NCBI RefSeq assembly: GCF_002288925.2
Contig: NW_022098037.1
Span: 9,120,492-9,184,491 of the forward strand
From: Delphinapterus leucas
Taxonomy: Eukaryota > Chordata > Mammalia > Artiodactyla > Monodontidae
Reading direction: 5' to 3'
Length of the DNA stretch: 64,000 nt
Position 1 is the stretch's first letter, and the number at the start of each line of letters is the position of its first letter. A program made the position numbers and the translations under genes. This document shows positions 44,461 through 56,168 of the stretch, in pieces. The notes beneath the pieces were generated by a model. The model saw only the letters and a list, made by a program, of their open reading frames with translations, was not told the origin of the DNA and did not search any database.

Positions 44461-45144
44461 TGGGGGTGTTTGTTTTGATTAATATTTAACATGAATTCAT
44501 ATTTTTAACATTAAATTTCTTTTTCTAGAGTCAATGAAAATGGAAGGCCTGATGTTTCCTTCCCAGGCGCCTTTGTGCTAGATCAAATGTCCCCTGGACT
44601 TTGGGACCCCAGGTGCAAACTGGTCTTGAATATAGTTGCTGATTGTCAGACCTGCCACAGTCAAGTTTGGGTAATACAGTGTTCACCCGGAGCTCGTTCT
44701 GGCAGTGGTGAGTCCGAGTTCGGCTTTGGGTACATAGTATGGGCAGGAATGATATTTCCAATATCACTGGAGTTCAGGTCCCACTCAGATAGGTATGGAT
44801 AGAAATAAAGAAACTCGGTAATGTAAGCGTTGAAATCCTGATCAATCTCTGGCTTGAGTGCTTATCTTAAAAGCCTTGTGAAAAAAACCCCACAAAGGCA
44901 ACGCCAGTGCAGTAGGCTGGTGGATGGGTTTCTGTTAGAAACTGTTAACTTCACAGGATCCCAGAAGAGGGAAAACACAAAGGCCCCTCTAAGGTAGTGT
45001 TGTAACACTTTACATTCCTTAACGGTTGACGTATTTTACCTTCAATACTGTTCTTCATGATTGTTCACTATGGTGAAAAAAAGCACAGAATTTGCAGCCC
45101 AGGACCAGCGTTCAGGCCCTGGCTATCCACTGTATCCATTCGAC
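44461..45144. other. Unique intronic sequence
   Basis: Nothing recognised. Confidence 0.4.
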
Positions 45145-45425
45145 ATCACTCAAGATATTTTTGTTGAATGCTTGTTAAGAGTTAGGCTCTGTGCTCGGTG
45201 CTGGAGATACAGCAGGGACCCGAACAGACATGGTTCATGTTCTCATGGTACCTTCAATGGACGGAGACGTAAACAAATGCATGTTTAAACCGTAGAGTAT
45301 GTTTGATGGTGACAAGTGCTGCAGAGAAAAAATAAAGCCGGGAAGGAGGATGTGAAATGGAAGCAGTGAGGGGACTGCACTTTTAAATGGAGCAGTCAGG
45401 GGAGGCTCCCTGAGAAGGGGGTTTT
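45145..45425 (+). repeat. Old mammal-wide repeat
   Basis: CTGTGCTCGGTGCTGGAGAT, GGTGACAAGTGCTGCAGAGA, AGTCAGGGGAGGCTCCCTGA. Confidence 0.55.
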
Positions 45426-45438
45426 AAGAATGAAGGAG

Positions 45439-45627
45439 GGCTTCCCGGGTGGCGCAGTGGTTGAGAGTCCGCCTGCCGCTGCAGGGGACGCGTGTTCGTG
45501 CCCCGGGCCGGGAAGATCCCACATGCTGCGGAGCGGCTGGGCCCGTGAGCCATAGCCGCTGAGCTTGCGCGTCCGGAGCCTGTGCTCCGCAACGGGAGAG
45601 GCCACAACTGTGAGAGGCCCACGTACC

Positions 45628-45657
<30 letters not shown>
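45439..45657 (+). mobile_element. Young short-form CHR SINE with a long A tail
   Basis: GGCTTCCCGGGTGGCGCAGT, about 28-base A tail. Perfect target duplication AAGAATGAAGGAG at 45426-45438 and 45658-45670. The only sense-oriented short-form copy in the intron portion. Confidence 0.97.
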
Positions 45658-45661
<4 letters not shown>

Positions 45662-45734
45662 ATGAAGGAGATGAGGGTATAAGGGGGATGAGCTGACAAA
45701 GAAATTCAGATATCTATTGGGTATTATTTCCTGG

Positions 45735-45900
45735 AGGCTGACGTGGGTCAGGTGCTTAACATGTATTATTCCTTACAGGAATCTTACAAGGTTCACCTAT
45801 TATAATCACCGTTTTACAAGGCGAGGTGGGGAGACTGAGGTCACACAGAGAGGAACTGATGACATGAGAGTTAAACCATGGCTGTCTGACTGTTGCTGTG
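45735..45900 (-). repeat. MIR SINE
   Basis: CAGGTGCTTAACATGTATTA, CACCGTTTTACAAGGCGAGG. Confidence 0.7.
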
Positions 45901-45929
45901 AAGGTCTAGTAGGGGCTCTCAGTTGGGGG

Positions 45930-46095
45930 CTCCCCTCTGGCCCCCACATTTGGAAATGTGTCTCACCGTGCTTGTTTGTCCCAAGGATTGAGGACATCAA
46001 TTTAGTGGGCAGGGCCAAGGGATGCTAGACATCTCGCACAGGGTGGGATCTTTGTGCCCATCAGATAGATAGTCATCCTAACCAAGGGCCAATGA
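45930..46095 (+). repeat. Diverged non-autonomous hAT remnant
   Basis: AGTGGGCAGGGCCAAGGGAT and TGCTAGACATC resemble the better-preserved element at 47564. Confidence 0.4.
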
Positions 46096-46149
46096 TACTC
46101 CTCCTGGAGAAATACCTCAAGACCCTACACGCTTCAGCGACATCTGGTG

Positions 46150-46230
46150 TAGTACCTGGCCACATTCGATGACTTGGGAGGGTGCCTGGCTCATTGTAGG
46201 GGCTTAATAATTGATTGAATACGAGTCACA
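46150..46230 (+). repeat. L2 LINE 3' end fragment
   Basis: GGTGCCTGGCTCATTGTAGG, GCTTAATAATTGATTGAATA. Confidence 0.55.
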
Positions 46231-46399
46231 AACGCAAGAGATTTGCTCTCCTCGTTTGCCAAGGGAAGGTAGTAATATTATCTCTCTTCCGCGGTGGTGG
46301 TGAGGATTAAATGAGAAATGAGATGTGAAAATACATTGAAAATGGACGCAAAACCAGTGTATGCACGTTGTTAAAATAAATGCACTGTGTTTCCTCATT

Positions 46400-47276
46400 C
46401 TAAGATTTTAATCTTTGTGTTGACAACAACGCTGTTGTGTTTCATTCTGCTGGAATCCTGAGCAAATGTTTTAATGTTTATCCGTTTCGTAGGTGTGACC
46501 TACCCTGTGAGGTTTACCAAAAGGGTCCTCCGTCTAGGCTCCTATGATATCATCTTTCTGGAAGCCCTGACCCTCCGTCTGCTGTGCTGTCGCACCTCCC
46601 ATGCCAAGGCCAAAGCTTAGCTGTGCCTCTGTGTAGTGTTTTGCAAAAGCTGAGTTTATCTGGTGAAAAATCAGCTTGCAGTTCCATGCTGAATGCAAAG
46701 GCCATAGCTTCCCCCCCACCCCCAATCATGCACATAAATTACCCCTCAGGTTCCCGTTAGCTTTAAGAAGTGGCACTTGAAAAAATACAACACAGGGCAC
46801 CCGTCAGTGCCATTTCTGCAGCGGAACTCAGAGGAGGATGAAAGTCGTTTCCGAAGACTAGCTATTGAGGAATGGCAGCCCTTACAGGAGCCGTGGTTGG
46901 GTGCATCGCACAGGCCAGGACCGACTGGCCTTGGTCTCCACATTTGAGCCTGTGGTATGCGGACTAGGACTTTCTGAGTTCTTCTTGCACAGGGGCCAGT
47001 CACCGCCCCCCCCCGCTTAACTGCAGGCCTGGTGGGGCTTCCTCTGCTGGCTGGCACTCGTAGCAGGGGCAGAGGCCCATTTCTGCCTGTCATCACCAGA
47101 GCAGGTACTGAAATTTAGTCGAAAGACTGTAATCCTGATTTGCGTGAGGCCCAGGGTTCTTCAGCCTGAGACACAGGGCCTATCTTATGCTCTTCCGCTC
47201 CACCTCTGACCCCTCAGACCGTTCCTGCTGGGCTTAGGGAGGGTGGGCGTCTGTCAGTGCTCCCAGTTCTTTATAA
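46400..47276. other. Unique intronic sequence
   Basis: Nothing recognised. Confidence 0.4.
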
Positions 47277-47290
47277 GAACTTTTATCTTT

Positions 47291-47497
47291 TTTTTTGTGT
47301 GTGTGTGGTACGCGGGCCTCTCACTGTTGTGGCCTCTCCCACCGCGGAGCACAGGCTCCGGATGCGCAGGCTCAGTGGCCATGGCTCACGGGCCCAGCCG
47401 CTCCGCGGCATGTGGGATCCTCCCGGACCGGGGCACGAACCCGTGTCCCCTGCATCGGCAGGCAGACCCCCAACCACTGAGCCACCAGGGAAGCCCC
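47291..47497 (-). mobile_element. Young short-form CHR SINE
   Basis: GGTACGCGGGCCTCTCACTG to CCACCAGGGAAGCCCC. Flanks GAACTTTTATC/GAACTTTATC are a slightly eroded target duplication; the T tail has become (TG)n. Confidence 0.94.
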
Positions 47498-47563
47498 GAA
47501 CTTTATCTTTTTAAGCACGTGGCGCTCTGGATGAACTTCCCACCTCATCTAACTGATTTAGAC

Positions 47564-47783
47564 CAGTGGTTCTCAACTGGGGACAGTTTTGCTCCCTTCT
47601 CCTCCCCAGTGCAGGGACATTCGGCAGTGTCTGGAGACAATTTGGTTGTCACAGCTGGGGAGGTGGGTCCTACTGGCATCTAGTGGGTAGAGGCCAGGGA
47701 TGCTGCTAAACATCCTATAACACACAGCACAGCCTCCCACAAGGAATACTCCAGCCCAGAATATCAGTAGTTGGGAAATCCTT
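47564..47783 (+). mobile_element. Non-autonomous hAT (Charlie-type MITE)
   Basis: Starts CAGTGGTTCTCAACTGGGGA and ends TTGGGAAATCCTT (eroded inverted terminus). Flanked by ATTTAGAC (47556-47563) and ATTTAGAT (47784-47791), the 8-bp duplication typical of hAT elements. Confidence 0.85.
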
Positions 47784-47844
47784 ATTTAGATTCCATATGT
47801 TGCGATGCTTTACTAAAAATAACACTAATGAGATGATCACTTAG

Positions 47845-48060
47845 TGATACTATGTATCAGACAGTATGCCAACTGCTGTACTTGGATAATCACATTTACT
47901 CTTCACCACAACCTGGTGAGGTGGGCGTTTACCAATCCCATTGTACAGATGAGGAAACTGAGGCTTTGAGAGGTTAAGAAGCTTGCCTGAGGTCATAGAG
48001 CTGGAAAGTTGGGACAAGATCCTGGCTTAGGTCTAACTGACACTGGAGACTATTCTCTTC
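47845..48060 (-). repeat. MIR SINE, nearly full length
   Basis: ACTATGTATCAGACAGTATG, GTACAGATGAGGAAACTGAG, CTTGCCTGAGGTCATAGAGC. Confidence 0.88.
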
Positions 48061-48179
48061 ACCTCACCAGTGTATCTCATCTACATGTTCTTGGTTTTAG
48101 GTAATTAGGTCAAGAAGTAATTATTTTATAAGGGCCTTAAGCACAGCTGTAGATTCTCTGTGGGGCATTCAGTGATAGC

Positions 48180-48815
48180 CCCTTCTCTTCTTACCTACAC
48201 TCTATTCTGGGTGAGCACATCCCCTGTTGGGGCCAGTGCTATCACCTGTGTTCAGATGACACTCACCTCTCTTCAACTTGGTTGTGTCTTGAGGTAAAAT
48301 TCCAGTTCATATGTTACCTCCTGTGTGAAACCAACACCCATCTCCTCTTGGCCAGGTAAGCAGATGGGTGTCCTTCCCCTGTGTCCCAGGGTAGTACTTC
48401 CTATGTGCACACCTCTGTCATTACGTGCACTGATGTATTGGCCCGTCAAGAGCAGGCCATGTCTTGTGTGCCACAGTGTCCCAGCACCTAGAATAGAGCC
48501 TGGTAATAGTAGTTGTCTTACTCTGTTTGGGCTGCTGCAACAAAATCCCACTGACTGGGTGGCTTATAAACAACAGACATTTGACCTCTCATTGTATCTC
48601 CACAGGGTGGAAGCGGTGAGGGAGCAGTCTGGGGACTTTTTTTGAAGGGCACTAATCCCATTCATGAGAGCTCTGCCCTCATGACCTAACCACCTCCTAA
48701 AGGCCACACCTCCTAATACTATCACCTTGGGCATTAGGTTTTCACAGTATGAATTTTGGGGGGACACAAACATTTAGACCATAGCAGTAGTCACTTAGTG
48801 AATATTGATTGAAAG
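48180..48815 (+). repeat. L2 LINE 3' region split by an MST LTR
   Basis: TGTTACCTCCTGTGTGAAAC, TAGAATAGAGCCTGGTAATA before and TCACTTAGTGAATATTGATT after the LTR. Confidence 0.75.
48513..48786 (-). mobile_element. MST-type solo LTR, antisense, internally deleted
   Basis: TTTGGGCTGCTGCAACAAAA, GGGCACTAATCCCATTCATG, GGGGGGACACAAACATTTAG. The middle third is missing. Confidence 0.87.
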
Positions 48816-49085
48816 GACGAATACATTGATAGGAATTGGTGGCCAAGAAGAAAATCCTTCATTGGGACGGCAGGTATGGAATTTTCAGCAATTTCACTGC
48901 GGATTTGATTTCCACTTTGATTCTACAATGAGCTGCCAGGTAAGAGAGCAAAGAGCACATCACTTAACACCCTGGTTAGATGTAGACACAGCCAAAAAGT
49001 GAACAGTTCTCAAAGTTACGGTTATGATAACGCTGTAAGCAGCGTGTGCCGGGATCTGCAGATTCAGCTCGGAGTACCCTGCTAG

Positions 49086-49645
49086 CGCAGCGCTGCCCCA
49101 TAGAAGATGCTGGTAGCTGCATATGTCACTCTAAACTTTCTAGTAGTTGCATTAAAAAGGTAAGAAGTAACAGGTGAAATTAATATCTAAGATAGTACTG
49201 GGACTTCCCTGGTGGCGCAGTGGTTAGGAATCCGCCCGCCAATGCAGTGGACACTGGATCGATCGCTGGTCTGGGAAGATCCCACGTGCCGCGGAGCAAC
49301 CAAGCCCGCGCACCATGACTGCTGAGCCTGCGCTCTAGAGCCCATGCTCCGCAGCAAGAGAAGCCGGTGCAATGAGAAGCCACCGCAACGAGAAGCCCAC
49401 ACACCGCAATGAAGAGTAGCCCCTGCTCGCTGCAACTAGAGAGAGCCCGCACACAGCAATGAAGACCCAACGCAACCATAAACAAACAAACAAATAAAGT
49501 AGTATCATTTTAAGAGGCAATACATGTTAAAAATTATTGAGATACTTTGCATTTCTTTTTTTGTACCAAGTCTTCAGAAACTCAGTGTATATTTTACATT
49601 TACAGCACATCTCAGTTCAGATTCACCACATTTCAAGTGCTCCAT
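49086..49645. repeat. Old DNA-transposon-like repeat split by a SINE
   Basis: CAGCGCTGCCCCATAGAAGA, TTTCTAGTAGTTGCATTAAA and, after the SINE, ATTTACAGCACATCTCAGTT, CACATTTCAAGTGCTC match a common mammalian repeat; family not named with confidence. Confidence 0.5.
49199..49498 (+). mobile_element. Long-form CHR SINE
   Basis: GGGACTTCCCTGGTGGCGCA to an AAACAAACAAACAAATAAA tail. Confidence 0.93.
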
Positions 49646-50059
49646 ACTGAATAGTGTAGCTCTGAAGTGTTGGAGAACTTTCTATGCATTGGATTTAAGT
49701 TTTTTTGTTTACTTTTTTCTCTTTTTTTTTTGCCCCTTCCCTCCTTTTTTAAGGGGATGTTTTCCTTCCTGGGTTTAAGCTGTACCCTTTGGGAAGACTA
49801 TTGATTCTCTTAGGACTCTAGGTGTTAAATAAGAGAAATACGTTGTGGAGTCGCATATGTATAGCTGAAGTAATTTCAGGCCTCTAAGGCATCTTCAAAG
49901 TCTTGTTAGCTAATCAGTGGGTTCTAAAGCAGACGTTTGCATGCAGAGACTGGCCCAAGGAAGAATCATCCTATCGAGGTGGACAGAAGCACACATGATT
50001 AACTGTCTAATGGGGCCAAATGTGATTGGGGTTACAAAGAGAGAGAGAAACAGCTAAGG
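49646..50059. other. Unique intronic sequence
   Basis: Nothing recognised. Confidence 0.4.
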
Positions 50060-50330
50060 AAGGGAGGGGTGATTGATTTAGAGAGGGGTGTTGAGGAAGA
50101 CTTCACAGGAGAGGTGCTGTTTTTGCACTGGACCCTGAAGGATGAGTGGAGATTTGCTGGGGGGATTTAAGAGGAGAGAACAGACACTTCAGGTGAGGGT
50201 ACCTGCCAGAACCAGGGTGAGGTGGGAAGGAGAGCCATGTCTGGGGACACAAGAAGCTCCAGGCTGGAGAGGTGGGTCGGCCACCAACCTGGAGGGCTCT
50301 GAAGGTTCTGAAATTTGAATTTTATTCTTG
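50060..50330 (+). repeat. Old mammal-wide repeat
   Basis: GAAGACTTCACAGGAGAGGT, GACCCTGAAGGATGAGTGGA, TTTGAATTTTATTCTTGGGA. Confidence 0.5.
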
Positions 50331-52569
50331 GGAACCAGGAGCTATAGAAGGTTTAGGGTCTCCTGTTTTTCAGATGATGAAATTTAAGTTCAATTGAATG
50401 AAACTCTTCTTTGAAGAAATGTCTGTTTAGGTCTTCCGCCCGTTTTTCGATTGGTTGTTTGAATGAAGCTCTCTTGTTTCATTAGAAGGGCAGAGGTTTT
50501 CAACTCACTTTCTCAAAATGAACTTGGAGCCATTTTGAAAGAGTTTCTATTATTATTATTTAATGGGGGAGGGGTGGAAGAAGATTATTCATGAATGTCT
50601 AAAGTGCAAAATAAGTAATAGCTTAAAAGCGCTCTGGGACGGGATTGAAAACTCCACTGTTTGCATTGCTCCTGCCGAAATCAGAGGCCATGGAAGAGGT
50701 TACGTTTCAGTCTCAGTTAGTTGCTAATGGTGCCCTCAGTTCACCCTGGGAGGGCCCTGGGAGAAGTGGCAGGAGAAAGGGAAAGTGTGTAAATAGTTGC
50801 GGGGCGGAGAATTTCTTGCTTCAGTGTGAGCTCTTGGGTCTGTCTGGGGTCGTCAGGTTGCGGCTGTGGGCTGCCCTGGAGATGAGCAGTGTAGGCTGGA
50901 CCAAAGTCATACCCTTCCTCCTGGGAACCAAGACCCCAGGCTTTAGGGCCCCGTAGAGACCCGCCCTGTGCGCTGTGTGTGGGGTCTGATCTCTTTGTCT
51001 CCCTGAAAGATGCTGCCCTGTGTAATCTTCATATCAAAAGGCTGCCTCTTTTGAGTCCCCACTCCTGGACTGTGGGAGAGAGGATGGGTTAACTGTAGAG
51101 CTCTTGCACCACAGAAGAAGCCATCTCTCGCTTTCAGAATCACTTCTGGGGGTCATTGTGCTTGGTAGAAAACTGAGGGCCCCCTTCATTTTCTCTGCTA
51201 GCCAGTGGCACTTGACATCCATTGGTAAATATCCTCAGAGCTGGTTTCCTCGTTGCGGTATCTCATCACCTTTGATCTCCTTTTTTTCCCCATAAAATAA
51301 CAACCCACAGGGAGAACTCTCCCAAATGCTTAATTAAAAAAAAAAAAAAAAAAGAAAGAAAAAGCAAGACAATGTCATTACAGACGTGCAGCCCTTTTTT
51401 AATGGGGCATGTGGCTGTGTAAGCTACCGTGGTTTTGGGATTTACACTTGCAGACTTGTAAGGATTTAGGGATTAGGGATTGGAAGGTCTAATTAAGGCA
51501 GTACTTATTATTGGGAGTCTATGCCAAAGTACTGGAATGGAGATTATTTTGAAAATGGAAGAGGTAGGTTGTGAATCCTTTAAGAAGAGCCAAGGTTTTA
51601 CGGTATGTAGGGCTCTCTGTATAATTTTGCTGTTCAAAAATAGAAATACAGGTTTGAAATCAGAAACTGAACAGGCAATTTTTTAGTCACCTGTGATAAA
51701 ACAGCTTTTATTGGGAGAGTGTGGGCCATCCTATGAAAGACAATTATGTGCTTAAAAATATTAAGTAGTAATGGTGGCCTTGCCCATTTTAGGATAATCC
51801 ATTTAATTCAGGAGGGGAGTGGTTCAGGGTTCTTTTCTACAGGATTCTGGAAAGAATTCTTTTGAGGCTTGTGCAGACGTTTGTTTCCTGTGTCTGTAAA
51901 AGCAAATTGAGTATTCAAAAATAAATATAGGTCCGATAGCAAGTGCCTTCCTGAAAGTGGGATTCAAGCAACGTGAAGGATGTTGTCATTGGAAAGTCAC
52001 AGCGACATTCCTCCTTTATTTTCATAGGAAATAAAAGAGCCATGAATTCAGAGCACTGAGTTCTCAGCATGTAAGCCTTGGCTGCCATAGCTGAGGGTTT
52101 GATTTGTTCTAAAACAAGGGTAACCCTGACTGTAAGAGGAGGTGCAGTTAAGTAGAAAGGGCACTGGGTGAGGGGTCAGGAAACAGGGCTTCTGGTCCTG
52201 GTCTTCCACTCGCTTCTGGGGACCCTCTCACCTGTTACTAACGGATGTCAACGTTGGCAGTTTTTAAACAGTTGCTTCAGCCCCAGAGGGTCCAGAGCAG
52301 ATAACTTAATGTCAAGGAGGGTTCCAGAACCCCACCCTCCTCAGAGTGGCTCTGTGCCTCTTTTATATTTTGGGGTTCTGAGTAAAATTTTGTTAGAAGA
52401 AAGCGTTTCAAGGCTAAAACCATCAACAGCTTTGCAGTTGACTGCTGAGACTATTCCTAAGACTGTTTCTCCCAACTCAGATTTTATTGTTAGCAGTTCT
52501 CAAAATTGATACGCATTTACAGTTAAATCTCAGTTGAAGTGAATAATTACTGTTAATCCAGTGTGAACA
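50331..52569. other. Repeat-poor intronic interval (2.2 kb)
   Basis: Only a short (TTA)n tract at about 50550 and an A-run at about 51335 were seen; no exon or named element. Confidence 0.4.
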
Positions 52570-52990
52570 GGCTGACATCTCTCCACCCCTCCATCCTTCG
52601 CTCAAACATTTATTGACCAAACATTCATCTGACTACAGAGACAAATCTAAATAAGACTTAGTTCCTGCTTTCAGATAACTTGCAATTTAGCGAGTGGTGA
52701 CAGACCCATAATTGTGAGCTGTAAAGCTTTGTAATAACGGCTCTGGGCCTCTAGAAAAAGAGGAGTAATTAGTTTAGAGGAGGTCAGGGAACTTCACAGA
52801 GGAAGAACATTTGAGCTGGACTGCAGTTGTTCATTCAGTTATTCAACGAGCATTTATTGAATGCCTTCCATGTGTGCCAGGACCCTACCAAGTGCTAAGG
52901 AAACAGCCGGGGACGAAACAGACAAGATCCCTGTCTCAATGGAGCTGACGTTTATTTCTTGGCATACAATCTATCAAGTGGCAAGGTTGG
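52570..52990 (+). repeat. Two adjacent old mammal-wide repeat fragments
   Basis: TCAAACATTTATTGACCAAA and later ATTCAACGAGCATTTATTGA, CAGACAAGATCCCTGTCTCA. The start motif occurs twice, about 240 bases apart. Confidence 0.5.
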
Positions 52991-53069
52991 CGACACCTCT
53001 GGCTCCTTTCCATCATCACCCCACCCCTGCCCTGCAATATCAAAGTAAAGCAATGGTTTGTGTGTGTAT

Positions 53070-53580
53070 ATATATATTTCTTTTTTTCAGATTATAAACT
53101 TAATTCAGGCATATTATGGAGAATTTTGAAAAAATGAAACCCACTTCCAAAAATGTCACCCCTGATCCTACCGCCCAGGAAGGATCTCTGTTAACCTGTA
53201 GTGTGTTTTTCTGTGCGTCCATACAAATGCATGTATTTATGCATCTATACAAATATATGTATTCGTATAGATGCATAGAAATTATCATGCATATATTACA
53301 GTGTGTCTTGCTTTTGCTGCTTTGTACTGAATCATAGGCATTTTTCTCATGTCATCCAATTTTCTTTGAAAACACTGTAATATTCCATCATATGGATGTC
53401 ATAATATTCCGTTGTATGGATATGTCATCATATGGATGTAATTTAGTCATTCTCTTTTGTTGAACATTTTTGAAAATGATTTTCCTTCTTAAAAAATTGC
53501 CACAGTACACCTTTCTGTACCTAAACTTTTGTCTGAGTTTCTTAATGTCTCTTTGAAATAAATTTTCAGAAGGGGAATGC
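53070..53580 (-). mobile_element. Old L1ME-like fragment, antisense
   Basis: AACACTGTAATATTCCATCA, ATGGATGTAATTTAGTCATT, AATTTTCAGAAGGGGAATGC. Contains a local tandem repeat and a 13-bp inverted repeat. Confidence 0.55.
53238..53277. repeat. 13-bp perfect inverted repeat
   Basis: TATGCATCTATAC (53238-53250), 14-base spacer, GTATAGATGCATA (53265-53277). Confidence 0.9.
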
Positions 53581-54124
53581 ACAGGTTATAAACTATCGAA
53601 GGCTCTTGATTGGTGTGGCCAGAGGGTTATCTAGATGGTTGTATCTACTTATGCTCCGACTGCAGTGTATGACAGTGTCGGTCGTACTGATGGCAGCCAG
53701 TTTGATTTGACTGCCGTCCAGATTCCTAACAGAACCTCCCTCAAACTCAGCATGGATGGTCTTGTTTAGTTTTTGGTCCATACCAGATAACAGGCTTCCA
53801 GAGAGCACCAAGTGAGTCCCCAGTGCCTGCCCTGTCACAGACTTGCAATAAAATGAAGGTTTGTTGAATACATGCTCTTGTGTCTGAACGAGTGAGCCAC
53901 AAAGGGTAGGAGGGAAGTTTCACTTGACAACTGGGAAGAGAAGAGAACTCCCGTCCTTGTCCCAAAGCACCTTATCAATGGACTTTCAGGAAGAGGGAAA
54001 CCCATCATTACACAAGTGCTTATCTGAAAGCCACCTCCACAATCTCCATGCGTGTCTGAAAGGCCTGTAGATCATCCACAGGGTTGAAATTCACTTAAAA
54101 GATATGTGTTGACTGCTGACTCCT
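53581..54124. other. Unclassified intronic sequence
   Basis: Nothing recognised. Confidence 0.35.
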
Positions 54125-54660
54125 TGGGCATCCTTTATCTTTGTTAAATCACTTAGTCATCTCAACAAGCTGGTGAAGGTAGCGCTCACTTTTAGATGGG
54201 ACTCAGAGAAGTTCTGTAATTAACTTAAGGTAACACAGCACTATGGTCTAAATATTTGTGTCCTCTCTGAATTCGTATGTTGAAATCCTAACTCCCAGAG
54301 GTGATAGTATCAGGAGGAGGGAACTTGGGAGGTGCTTGGGTCATGAGGATGGAGCCCTCAGGAATGGGATTAGTGCCTTATAAAAGAGGCTCCAGTGGGC
54401 TCCCAGCCCCTTCCACCGGGTAAGGGCACAGAGAGAAGGTGCCAGCTATGAAGCAGGAAGATCATGCTGGCACCCTGATCTTGGATTTCCAGCCTCCAGA
54501 ACCGCGCAAAATTGATTTTCTGTTGTTTATAAGCCCCCCAGTCTGCGGGATTTTGTTGCGGCCGCCCGAAGACACACAGCTGGTAAGTGGTAGAGCTGGG
54601 ATTCCCAGGTCTGTTGGACTTCAGATGCTCTTAACTTCTGTGTGCAAACATGGGCTAGTG
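54125..54660 (-). repeat. MIR SINE split by an MST LTR
   Basis: TTAAATCACTTAGTCATCTC, TTAACTTAAGGTAACACAGC before; CACACAGCTGGTAAGTGGTA, GAGCTGGGATTCCCAGGTCT after the LTR. Confidence 0.8.
54239..54571 (+). mobile_element. MST-type solo LTR
   Basis: CTATGGTCTAAATATTTGTG, GTATGTTGAAATCCTAACTC, GGAATGGGATTAGTGCCTTA, TTTCTGTTGTTTATAAGCCC. Flanked by ACACAG on both sides. Confidence 0.9.
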
Positions 54661-56153
54661 TCTGTGTGAAAAACTCCTTTCTGTGATTGAGGAGGAAAAA
54701 TGGATAGCAGGGCGATCCCTGAGCTGGAAGGAAAATGGACAACTGCTCAATGGTTGATAAGACATAATAATAGCTCTAGGAGGCATTGTGCACTCAATGG
54801 TCCTCAACCAACGTGAAGAAGGAATTCAGATGAGAGGGTGTTTGTGTAGTGACCAGGACCTAGGTATTGTGGCACCGTGGAGCCATTCTTTACACGCCTT
54901 GCGCCATTCCCAGAAGGGTGACAGCAGTGCCCTGAGAAGGAAGCCTCTTCCTGGGAAGCTGTGCCTTGATACCCTCAGGGCTGGGGGAACAGGCTCCCCT
55001 AAACAGGAAGCAGGAGTAGAGGGGGTGGGGAGAGAAAACCAAAACCAAACCCAGCTCATGACTATGTCTTTCCTTTTGCAAAAGTAAAAGAGACACACAC
55101 ACACATACCAGATGGGGGTTTCCTGTGTGCTGTCTGCATTGCCTCTGCCTTCAAAGGGGAGGCCTGGATATATTTAATCATTCTCTTTTTTTGGGTATTT
55201 TAAAACAGAGATTTTCCCTTTAAAAAAAAAGCCACAATAAACATTTTTATACATTCATCTTTGTATTATTTCTTTGAAACAAGAATGGAAAGTAACTTAT
55301 TCTTGATATTAGAGTGGGACTGGGTATAAGCCACTCTGGTGGCAGCAGCAAGGGGTGTTTTAGGGCAAACTGTAGCCACCCCCATAATTTCCACCAGCCT
55401 GCACTGGATCACCCCAAAATACACACTAAGGAAAAATGCAATGTCTGCTATGCAGATGTAATGCCTGGCACCTCTCTTCCTCGAGACAGTCTCCCCAAAG
55501 CCTTTTCATCTCTGAACTCTGGAGTCGTCACCGTCCCCCTTCCCATATTCTTTTTACACACACCCTGACTCTCCATCAGCCTAGCACTGTGGTAGAAGTG
55601 GATGATGGGGAAGTGAGATGAGTCTAAAATAGCTGGCTATTAGGTTTCCTGTTTAATAGGATGTGGTCAATTAACTTCGGTTATATGTGTGTCTAGTTGA
55701 GGCCCTCCTGCAACAGTGGGTGTACAGAGGGCCTCGGAGCGTCCTGCCTGGGCTGAAAGCAATTTAAGAAGCACAGGGGCCCAGTAGCCACCTTGAGAAA
55801 AGCCACTGTGATTTAGCTCTCTGGGAAATGAAGGCGATGTTCCCTGTAGCTGTCAGCAGTAGCCCGCAATTTCAAGAGCTCCAGGAGGTGGCTGGAATCA
55901 TCTAGTCTCTGGTCGTTTTGGGGCTGTTGACATGGTTCGGTTCCTAACGCACAGTGGGAGAGGCCGTGAACTGGACCCTCTGTTTCAGGAGGTTATTGGA
56001 GGGAGGTCTTTTTCAAACTGTAAATGACCACATGGAGGGGGGAGGGTGAGTGCCTGGGGGTGAAGAATGTTCAAGGGCCAGTTTCAGAAAAGTTACCTGT
56101 CTTTATGGCATTTCCAAACTTGCCTCGGATATCTGAGGAAGTCTTAGGGGATT
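54661..56153. other. Mostly unique intronic sequence
   Basis: Only 55155-55310 (AAGCCACAATAAACATTTTT) looks like an old L1 fragment. Confidence 0.4.
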
Positions 56154-56168
56154 GGTCAGGAGTCTTTT

